Assembly: GCA_050295355.1 (NCBI GenBank)
Contig: JBNKPL010000012.1
Location: 1 to 33,657 of the forward strand
Length of the DNA: 33,657 bases
Reading direction: 5' to 3'
Source: CBFDBF01 sp050295355
GTDB lineage: Bacteria; Pseudomonadota; Gammaproteobacteria; Chromatiales; Chromatiaceae
The notes beneath the pieces are model-generated. The model was given only the letters and a program-made list of their open reading frames with translations. It did no database searches and was not told the DNA's origin. Of this stretch, positions 17,323 to 23,296 are shown in pieces; the first letter of the stretch is position 1, and every line of letters starts with the position of its first letter. The position numbers were made by a program, and so were the translations under genes.

Positions 17323-18081
17323 GTGACGGAGAAGCATCACAACAGCCTTGAAGGAAAGGTGGCGCTGGTCACCGGCGCGGCCCACCGCCTGGGTGCGCAA
17401 ACGGTACGCACCCTGCATCACGCCGGGATGGATGTAATCCTCCACTACCGCAGTTCCGGCACCGAGGCGCTCACTCTGATGGAAGAGCTGGTGGCGGAGC
17501 GGCCCGGCTCGGTATTTCCGCTACAGGCCGACCTGAGCGATCTTTCCATATTGCCGAAACTGGTAGAACAGGTGCGCTCCTGGCGCGGCCGGCTGGACGC
17601 ATTGGTCAACAACGCCTCCACCTTCTACCCCACCCCCGTGGGCGAGACCACCGAGGCGCAGTGGAACGACCTCATGGGCAGCAACCTGAAGGCGCCCTTT
17701 TTTCTCTCCCAGGCACTGGCCCCCCTGCTGCTGGAGAGCGAGGGAGTCATCGTCAACATGGTGGACATCCACGCCGAGCGCCCCCTCAAGGACCACCCTG
17801 TCTACTCCATGGCCAAGGCCGCCAACGGCATGATGGTCAAGGCGCTGGCGCGGGAACTGGGCCCCAGGGTACGGGTCAACGGCGTCGCCCCCGGCGCCAT
17901 ACTCTGGCCCGAGAGCGGCCTCTCCGACACGGACAAGGAGGAGATCCTGAGCCGCACCGCCCTGAACCGGGCCGGCAGCCCGGAGGATATCGCGCGCACC
18001 ATCCTGTTTCTGATCCGCGATGCCCACTACATGACGGGGCAGATCCTGGCGGTGGACGGAGGAAGAAGCGTCCAGCACTGA
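17323..18081 (+). CDS. Pteridine reductase (FolM-like short-chain dehydrogenase)
   Basis: 252-residue cytosolic NADPH-dependent SDR. The N-terminal TGAAHRLG (17-24) replaces the common TGxxxGxG, and an Arg at that place is characteristic of pteridine reductases. Also visible are LVNNASTFYPTPVGE, an Asp in the MVDIHAERPLKDHP stretch, the catalytic Tyr/Lys in HPVYSMAKAANGM, and the C-terminal MTGQILAVDGGRS. These enzymes reduce dihydrofolate, dihydromonapterin or dihydrobiopterin. folK and folB lie 1.5-2.4 kb downstream on the other strand. The start is GTG at 17323 with GGAG at 17312-17315. The next gene starts 50 nt downstream on the same strand. Confidence 0.87.
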   Translation: MTEKHHNSLEGKVALVTGAAHRLGAQTVRTLHHAGMDVILHYRSSGTEALTLMEELVAERPGSVFPLQADLSDLSILPKLVEQVRSWRGRLDALVNNASTFYPTPVGETTEAQWNDLMGSNLKAPFFLSQALAPLLLESEGVIVNMVDIHAERPLKDHPVYSMAKAANGMMVKALARELGPRVRVNGVAPGAILWPESGLSDTDKEEILSRTALNRAGSPEDIARTILFLIRDAHYMTGQILAVDGGRSVQH

Positions 18082-18131
18082 AGCTGGAAACATTTGCATA
18101 AGGTCAGCATACCCAACACAGGAACATTCCC

Positions 18132-19277
18132 ATGTATGTATCCACTGACTTGATCTCCACCACGCTCGCTTCATTCCGCATGGCCGACATGCCCATGCGC
18201 TATAGTCAGTTCGTACCGCGTCTTTATAACCTGGCCATCTCGCTCGGTTTCGAACGGGGCAAGATCATGCCCTCCCGCGCCTTCTGCTCCGACGAGAGCC
18301 AGGGCTACCCCATTATTCTTATCGCCAAACACTTCGGCACCTTCCCCTTCAACCACGGCCAGGTGGGCGGCATCGTGGCCACCGACCGCCACGCCCCTCA
18401 CGCCCAGCACGGCAAGGACCTGATCATCATCCAGGCGAGCCATGTGGGCTACGATCCGGAAACCAAGAGTTTCGGTTCCTACCGCCGGCTGCAGACCGCG
18501 GACCGGAGCGAAACCCATAACTGCGGCAAAATCTGTGACGCCCTCGACTGGTATCGCCATGAATACGATTTCGCCCGCAACAACCTGTTTCTGTTCACGG
18601 CAAACGGGGAGAACCGGATCATCATCGACAACCAGTTACTGCATATGGAACGTGAACAAGGATTGATACTGAGACTGGACAAGATAGTAAAAAGCGACGA
18701 TCAGGGCCTGCCCATCCCCGAGTCCTCCCTGAGCACCGCCAAGGTGTTTCCCGTTTCACCTGCGCTGAACAGCCACCTGCGCGGCTACGAATGGAAGCCT
18801 GGCCGGGGAGAGTCCATCGGGCCAAGATTGCACCCCGAACTATTCTTTTTTCGCCGCGCCTTCAGCGGCCATGAGGAGGGCCGGGATCACCTGGAGAGAA
18901 ACCTGATTGACGTGATGCCCTTCATCGTGGCTTCCAAGTGGCCGGCGCTGGTGGGGGCCCAGGCCAATACCCAGGTGGAGTTCGACCGCAGCTTCCGCAC
19001 TATCGCCCAGGAATCCGCTTACCAGGGGAAGAAGATCCTGTTCATCTCCGGCCTGCATGTGGATATTTCCCCACAGCCGGGGCAGGTGTTCCCCCTCACC
19101 AAGTTCATACCCTGGGCGGCCTTTTATCAGGACGAACAGGGCCGCCAGGAAACCTGGGAACAGTCAGAACTCAATGAACGCTTGAGAAGCCAGTCGGCAG
19201 AAAACCCGGATCAGGTGAATCTGGAGACCGCCATTGAGATCATGGAGCAGGTAGAAGAGATTAAGCTGCCCTTCTAG
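18132..19277 (+). CDS. Putative beta-type carbonic anhydrase, LCIB/C-like
   Basis: 381-residue protein without signal peptide. Its first ~150 residues show the layout I associate with the LCIB/C group of beta-carbonic anhydrases: Cys52-Ser-Asp54-Glu (the C-x-D element), a glycine-rich stretch at ~69-80, His104 at the end of a beta strand (LIIIQASHVGYD), an Arg pair 118-119, and Cys131-Gly. Cys52, His104 and Cys131 would be the zinc ligands, with Asp54 paired to an Arg. If correct, it interconverts CO2 and bicarbonate. The ~200-residue C-terminal part (RLHPELFFFRRAF, FISGLHVDISPQPGQ) has no domain I know. AGGAA at 18119-18123 serves the ATG. This is a motif-level assignment that needs a profile search. 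Confidence 0.6.
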   Translation: MYVSTDLISTTLASFRMADMPMRYSQFVPRLYNLAISLGFERGKIMPSRAFCSDESQGYPIILIAKHFGTFPFNHGQVGGIVATDRHAPHAQHGKDLIIIQASHVGYDPETKSFGSYRRLQTADRSETHNCGKICDALDWYRHEYDFARNNLFLFTANGENRIIIDNQLLHMEREQGLILRLDKIVKSDDQGLPIPESSLSTAKVFPVSPALNSHLRGYEWKPGRGESIGPRLHPELFFFRRAFSGHEEGRDHLERNLIDVMPFIVASKWPALVGAQANTQVEFDRSFRTIAQESAYQGKKILFISGLHVDISPQPGQVFPLTKFIPWAAFYQDEQGRQETWEQSELNERLRSQSAENPDQVNLETAIEIMEQVEEIKLPF

Positions 19278-19294
19278 CCTGCTCGCAAAGGGAC

Positions 19295-19486
19295 TCAGGC
19301 CGAACCCTTCTCGCAGTCGGTGCGCCAGAGGCACTCCATCTGGCCGCACTCTTTTACATACTCGGTAGCGAAACAGGTATCGTTCTGTTCTTCCGCCTGG
19401 ATGTTGCGAATCAACTCAACTTTACGCAACTTGCCGGCGTTGATTCCTCTCTCTTTAGCAATAGAACGAATCTCGTTCATATTCAT
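19295..19486 (-). CDS. Small SAP-domain protein with C-terminal cysteine cluster
   Basis: 63 residues. The first ~30 (MNEIRSIAKERGINAGKLRK followed by VELIRNIQ) match a SAP helix-extension-helix, a motif often used for DNA or RNA binding. The remainder carries four cysteines (C-x9-C-x4-C-x6-C) ending in ECLWRTDCEKG, a pattern recurring in small proteins of other environmental proteobacteria. It could bind a metal; function unknown. AGGAGA lies 8 nt before the ATG. It ends 17 nt from the stop of the convergent carbonic-anhydrase candidate. The 116 nt upstream (19487-19602) hold only weak promoter-like hexamers. Confidence 0.8.
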   Translation of the reverse strand: MNMNEIRSIAKERGINAGKLRKVELIRNIQAEEQNDTCFATEYVKECGQMECLWRTDCEKGSA

Positions 19487-19602
19487 GGCACTGGTCTCCT
19501 ATGAGTTCTGTGACTTCTATGTCCTGACAATATTCCTGCTTTATTTTGGGACCAAGTATAGACCAAGAATGTGGGAGCACCGTTACATTATTTTGGTAAA
19601 AG

Positions 19603-20103
19603 CTACCTCTCAGATAACGAGGAAATATCGGCCGGCCAAAGCGGTTGCTCACTGCTATCGAACGCCTGCCATAGCTCCCGATAGGTCTTTCCATTTATGG
19701 GATGACGCTCGTCTCCCGCCACCTCCGAGAGCGGCAGCAAAACGAAAGAGTAGCGGGTGATCTCATCCCGCGGCAATTCTATCCCTCCTTGCCGCAACAC
19801 CAGATCACCATAGATCAATAGATCGATATCCAACGTCCGGGAGGCAAACTTTTTCTCCCCCCGTTCACGGCCATGGGCCGCCTCAATGGCGTGCAGTTGC
19901 TCCACCACCGCGGCCACAGGCTGCCCGGTTTCAAAACCTGCTACCAGATTAAAAAAGGGATCGCCCACAAAGCCAACCGCTTCGCTCTCATAGACCCGGG
20001 ACAGAATCAATTCCCCGAACGCCTCCCGCAAGGCGCGCACCGCGCCCCGAACGTTCTTTTCGCGGTCGAGATTGCTACCGATACTCAGCCAGACCTGCGG
20101 CAT
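19603..20103 (-). CDS. folK: 2-amino-4-hydroxy-6-hydroxymethyldihydropteridine diphosphokinase
   Basis: 166-residue HPPK, which transfers pyrophosphate from ATP to 6-hydroxymethyl-dihydropterin in folate synthesis. Signatures are WLSIGSNLDREKN at the N-terminus, VYESEAVGFVGDPFFNLVA, and the catalytic SRTLDIDLLIYGD with HPINGKTY near the end; in many homologues the first part of that last motif reads RxxDxDxLxxG. It begins 3 nt after the folB stop, so the two are translated from one message. Confidence 0.95.
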   Translation of the reverse strand: MPQVWLSIGSNLDREKNVRGAVRALREAFGELILSRVYESEAVGFVGDPFFNLVAGFETGQPVAAVVEQLHAIEAAHGRERGEKKFASRTLDIDLLIYGDLVLRQGGIELPRDEITRYSFVLLPLSEVAGDERHPINGKTYRELWQAFDSSEQPLWPADISSLSER

Positions 20104-20105
20104 GA

Positions 20106-20462
20106 TTAGAATCGATTACCCCGCTCAATAGTGACTCCCACATCCCGAGCACCGCGCACCGCGCCGATCTTATTCAGGGTCAACCGCAACCAGGGGACGC
20201 CGAACTCCTCCAGTACGATGGACGCACAACGTTCCGCCAGGGTCTCCACCAGTTGAAACTCGCTCTCCTCCACAAAGGCGATCAGCCGTTTGGCTACCGC
20301 CTTGTAGTCCAGCGCGTCATCAATGTGATCACTAGCGGCCGCCCGCGCCGCATCCGTACCCATCTCCAGATCCAGCACCACCGTCTGCTTGATCTCCCGC
20401 TCCCAGTCGAAAATTCCGATCACGGTTTCGATGCGCAGGTCCCGCAGAAATATTATGTCCAT
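20106..20462 (-). CDS. folB: Dihydroneopterin aldolase
   Basis: 118-residue aldolase converting dihydroneopterin to 6-hydroxymethyl-dihydropterin and glycolaldehyde, the step before FolK. Family landmarks are DIIFLRDLRIETVIGIFDWERE, LDYKAVAKRLIAFVEESEFQLVETLAE (the catalytic region with the substrate-binding Glu) and LNKIGAVRGARDVGVTIER (catalytic Lys). The frame opens at a TTG at 20477, but the ATG at 20462 gives the conserved MDIIFL start. It is first in the folB-folK pair and divergent from plsY. Confidence 0.95.
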   Translation of the reverse strand: MDIIFLRDLRIETVIGIFDWEREIKQTVVLDLEMGTDAARAAASDHIDDALDYKAVAKRLIAFVEESEFQLVETLAERCASIVLEEFGVPWLRLTLNKIGAVRGARDVGVTIERGNRF

Positions 20463-20545
20463 AAGATTCGCCAACAATTATTCAGTCATGAGGTCGCCCA
20501 TGGTAAACAGAGCCGCGGCCGATCACAAACCGCCTTGCCATCCAC

Positions 20546-20574
20546 TTGACCAATAGACCGGGGCACCAGAAAAT
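20546..20574 (+). promoter_or_regulatory. Candidate sigma-70 promoter for plsY
   Basis: TTGACC (20546-20551) is separated by 17 nt from GAAAAT (20569-20574), 34 nt upstream of the plsY ATG. The -35 match is good and the -10 match moderate. The rest of the 146-nt divergent gap shows nothing definite. Confidence 0.4.
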
Positions 20575-20608
20575 CACTTCTTCCAGTAAAGAATAAAAGA
20601 CCACCCCC

Positions 20609-21208
20609 ATGACCGGACCCCTGCTTATCCTCTTCGCCTACCTGCTCGGCTCTGTCTCCAGCGCCATCATCGTCTGTAAAGCGATGGGGCTGCCGGACCC
20701 CCGGACCGAGGGCTCCAACAACCCCGGCGCCACCAATGTGCTGCGTCTGGGAGGGAAGAAGGCCGCCGCCATCACCCTGCTGGGGGACAGCCTGAAGGGC
20801 CTCATCCCGGTACTGACCGCCAACCTGCTGCAGGTGGAGCCGCTGATCCTGGCCGGGGTGGCGCTGGCCGCCTTTTTGGGCCACTGCTACCCCGTCTTTT
20901 TCGGCTTCAAGGGCGGCAAGGGGGTAGCCACCGCCCTGGGGTGCCAGTTCGGACTCGGCTGGCAGATCGGCGGCGCCATCGCCCTGATCTGGCTGTTCAT
21001 GGCCAAGGTAGTCCGAATCTCCTCCCTCTCCGCCCTGGTCTCCATGGCCCTGGCGCCGCTGGTCGTGTGGCTGTTCTGGCCCGCACCTGAGTTAGTCATC
21101 ATGCAGGTGGTGATGAGCATCATCCTGTTCTGGCGTCACCGCTCCAATATCCAGCGGCTGCTGTCCGGCGAAGAGGGTCGAATCAAGGCGGAAGAAGAAG
21201 AGGATTGA
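20609..21208 (+). CDS. plsY: Acyl-phosphate:glycerol-3-phosphate acyltransferase
   Basis: 199-residue inner-membrane enzyme that makes lysophosphatidic acid from acyl-phosphate and glycerol-3-phosphate. It shows the three conserved cytoplasmic loop motifs: YLLGSVSSAIIVCK with DPRTEGSNNPGATNVLR, LLGDSLKG, and GHCYPVFFGFKGGKGVATALG. Multiple membrane segments lie between them. The C-terminal tail is acidic (KAEEEED). No clear ribosome site precedes the ATG, but the N-terminus is canonical. The folB-plsY-tsaD neighbourhood is common in gammaproteobacteria. Confidence 0.95.
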   Translation: MTGPLLILFAYLLGSVSSAIIVCKAMGLPDPRTEGSNNPGATNVLRLGGKKAAAITLLGDSLKGLIPVLTANLLQVEPLILAGVALAAFLGHCYPVFFGFKGGKGVATALGCQFGLGWQIGGAIALIWLFMAKVVRISSLSALVSMALAPLVVWLFWPAPELVIMQVVMSIILFWRHRSNIQRLLSGEEGRIKAEEEED

Positions 21209-21218
21209 TCCGCTGTTC

Positions 21219-21243
21219 TGTAGGCTGGGGCCCTGCACTCCCG
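21219..21243 (+). repeat. GC-rich element shared with locus A
   Basis: About 21 of 25 positions match the reverse complement of 7836-7860, with TGTAGG and TGGGGCCCTGC in common. It lies 11 nt after plsY and 21 nt before the locus C left arm. Confidence 0.55.
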
Positions 21244-21264
21244 TTTCTTCGAAAACCGATTTTT

Positions 21265-21395
21265 GCCACAGAGATCACAGAGTACACAGAGACTGCTTTG
21301 CCGCTTCAAGAAACCTTGGTGTGCAAGAAGTCATTTAGCTGTTCTTAATTAAGCAACGCCTCATTAACCTCAGTGATCTCTGTGTCCTCTGTGGC
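21265..21395. repeat. Dispersed CACAGAG inverted repeat, locus C
   Basis: Left arm 21265-21291 (GCCACAGAG, ATCACAGAG and TACACAGAG in tandem) and right arm 21371-21395 (ending CTCTGTGTCCTCTGTGGC) are inverted copies separated by a 79-nt AT-rich spacer without a gene. It fills the 193-nt convergent gap between plsY and tsaD, ending 6 nt before the tsaD stop codon. Confidence 0.85.
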
Positions 21396-21401
21396 TAATA
21401 A

Positions 21402-22442
21402 TCAAACAGCCGGCAACTCCTCCAAAGGCCAACGCGCCCGGGCGCCGAACAGCAGCGGCTCCTGCTGCCCCGCCCGCAGCCGCTGCCAGCCCGCATAGGC
21501 GATCATGGCGCCGTTGTCGGTACAGAACTCCGGACGCGGATAGTAGGTCTCCACCCCCTCTTTTGAAAGGGTATCGCGTATGCGTTCCCGCAGCCGGCGG
21601 TTGGCGCTGACCCCGCCCGCCAGCACCAGCCGGGCGGCGCCGGTCTCGCGCACGGCACGGCGGCATTTGATCGCCAGGGTGTCCACCACCGCCTCCTCGA
21701 AGGCGCGGGCGATATCGGCGCGGGTCTGCTCCCGCTCCTCCGAAGTCATGTTCCCGTCCGGGGGCAGTTCCGTATGCAGGGTGTTAAGGGCGAAGGTCTT
21801 GAGGCCGCTGAAGCTGAAATCGAGGCCCGGCCGGTCGGTCATGGGCCGGGGAAAACGGAACCGCTTTGGATCGCCCCGCTCCGCCAGCCGGGCCAGTTCC
21901 GGCCCGCCGGGATAGGGCAACCCCAGCAGTTTGGCGGTCTTGTCGAACGCCTCACCCGCCGCGTCGTCCAGGGACTCGCCCAGCATGCGGTACTGTCCCA
22001 CCCCCGACACCTCCACCAGCTGGGTGTGTCCGCCCGACACCAGCAGGGCCACGAAGGGGAACTCCGGCCCCTCCTCCTCCAGCATGGGGGCCAGCAGATG
22101 CCCTTCCATGTGATGCACCGCCACCGCCGGCACGCCCCAGGCCCATGCCAGACTGCGGCCGATGGCCGTGCCCACCAATAGCGCGCCCACCAGGCCGGGA
22201 CCGGCGGTAAAGGCCACGCCGTCGATGTCGTTTTTCTCCACCCCCGCCTGGGTCAGGGCCTCTTTCAGCAACGGGAGCACCTTGCGCACATGGTCGCGGG
22301 AGGCCAGCTCCGGCACCACGCCGCCAAATTCCGCATGCACCTCCACCTGACTGTAGACCTGATGCGCCATCAGGCCCCGCTCGCTATCGTAGATAGCGAT
22401 TCCAGTCTCGTCACAGGAGGTTTCGATACCCAAAACCCTCAT
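21402..22442 (-). CDS. tsaD: tRNA N6-threonylcarbamoyladenosine transferase subunit TsaD
   Basis: 346-residue ASKHA-fold protein that, with TsaB and TsaE, transfers threonylcarbamoyl to A37 of ANN-decoding tRNAs. Visible are VLGIETSCDETGIAIYD, the metal-binding histidines in HHMEGHLLAPM, LLVSGGHTQLV, DDAAGEAFDKTAKLLGL and FSFSGLKT. The ATG at 22442 has an AGGGG ribosome site. It is divergent from rpsU, the classic gammaproteobacterial arrangement. The tRNA-Ile2 gene in this window encodes a possible substrate, since it decodes an ANN codon. Confidence 0.97.
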   Translation of the reverse strand: MRVLGIETSCDETGIAIYDSERGLMAHQVYSQVEVHAEFGGVVPELASRDHVRKVLPLLKEALTQAGVEKNDIDGVAFTAGPGLVGALLVGTAIGRSLAWAWGVPAVAVHHMEGHLLAPMLEEEGPEFPFVALLVSGGHTQLVEVSGVGQYRMLGESLDDAAGEAFDKTAKLLGLPYPGGPELARLAERGDPKRFRFPRPMTDRPGLDFSFSGLKTFALNTLHTELPPDGNMTSEEREQTRADIARAFEEAVVDTLAIKCRRAVRETGAARLVLAGGVSANRRLRERIRDTLSKEGVETYYPRPEFCTDNGAMIAYAGWQRLRAGQQEPLLFGARARWPLEELPAV

Positions 22443-22479
22443 TTCAGACCCCTTGGCCCGATATTTGGACCGATTTGTT

Positions 22480-22508
22480 TTGCAAAGCTGCTCATCTGAC
22501 AGTAGAAT
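22480..22508 (+). promoter_or_regulatory. Sigma-70 promoter for rpsU-yqeY-dnaG-rpoD
   Basis: TTGCAA (22480-22485), 17-nt spacer, TAGAAT (22503-22508), 53 nt upstream of the rpsU ATG: a good match to the consensus at optimal spacing. Confidence 0.6.
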
Positions 22509-22561
22509 TTCCGCCTTTCGATTTTAGGACAAACTGAATTTTCAGTATTTTGAGGTAGCAA

Positions 22562-22777
22562 ATGCCCTACGTACGCGTAAAAGAGAACGAACCGTTTGAA
22601 GTCGCCATGCGCCGTTTCAAGCGTTCCTGCGAAAAGGCCGGCGTCCTCGCCGAAGTCCGTCGCCGTGAATTCTACGAGAAACCCACCTCCGAACGTAAGC
22701 GCAAAGCAGCCGCCGCTGTCAAACGCCACGCCAAGAAGGTACAGCGCGAAAACCGCCGCTGGGAACGTCAGTACTAA
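22562..22777 (+). CDS. rpsU: 30S ribosomal protein S21
   Basis: 71-residue, highly basic ribosomal protein bS21 of the 30S platform, involved in initiation. The sequence is near-canonical: PYVRVKENEPFEVAMRRFKR at the start, then CEKAGVLAEVRRREFYEKP, ending RENRRWERQY. A GAGGT ribosome site precedes the ATG. It is the first gene of the macromolecular synthesis cluster and divergent from tsaD. Confidence 0.98.
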   Translation: MPYVRVKENEPFEVAMRRFKRSCEKAGVLAEVRRREFYEKPTSERKRKAAAAVKRHAKKVQRENRRWERQY

Positions 22778-22816
22778 GACGCCTCACCCCATCCCGCCCT
22801 TCGGATTCACCTCCCC

Positions 22817-23260
22817 ATGCTGAAGCAACGCCTCCAGGATGACATGAAAGCCGCCATGAAAAGTGGCGACAAGAAGCGGCTCGGCGTTATCCGGCTGATC
22901 CTGGCCGCAGTCAAACAGCGGGAAGTGGATGAGCGGGTGGAACTGGACGACGACCAGGTGCTGGTGGTCCTGGACAAGATGGTGAAACAGCGCCGGGACT
23001 CCATTGACCAGTACGAACAGGCCGGCAGGGACGACCTGGCCGCGCAGGAACAATTCGAAATCGGTGTCCTGCAGGAATATCTGCCAGAGGCCCTGAGTGA
23101 GGCCGAGATCGCCGATCTGCTGGCACAGGCCATTGCCGACAGCGGCGCCGAGTCCATGCGCGACATGGGCAAGGTCATGGGCCAACTCAAGCCGAAACTC
23201 CAGGGCCGCGCCGACATGGGCGTCGTCAGCGCCCTGGTCAAAGAAAAGCTCGGCGGCTGA
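22817..23260 (+). CDS. yqeY: GatB/YqeY-domain protein
   Basis: 147-residue protein of the YqeY family, which shares the tail domain of the amidotransferase GatB and may interact with tRNA; the precise role is unclear. Typical stretches are LKQRLQDDMKAAMKSGDKKR, LGVIRLILAAVKQREVDERV and a C-terminal MGKVMGQLKPKLQGRADMG with SALVKEKL. It lies 39 nt after rpsU, between rpsU and dnaG as in many gammaproteobacteria. The ribosome site is weak. Confidence 0.93.
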   Translation: MLKQRLQDDMKAAMKSGDKKRLGVIRLILAAVKQREVDERVELDDDQVLVVLDKMVKQRRDSIDQYEQAGRDDLAAQEQFEIGVLQEYLPEALSEAEIADLLAQAIADSGAESMRDMGKVMGQLKPKLQGRADMGVVSALVKEKLGG

Positions 23261-23278
23261 ACCTGACCGTACCGCCGT

Positions 23279-23296
23279 TGGTGTAAGCTTACGCCA
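23279..23296 (+). promoter_or_regulatory. Hairpin overlapping the dnaG start codon
   Basis: TGGTGTAAGCTTACGCCA is an 18-nt palindrome with one imperfect pair. In RNA it folds as a 7-bp stem (one U-G pair) with an AGCU loop, and its last base is the A of the dnaG AUG. No Shine-Dalgarno sequence precedes dnaG, so the hairpin occupies the initiation region. Confidence 0.5.
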
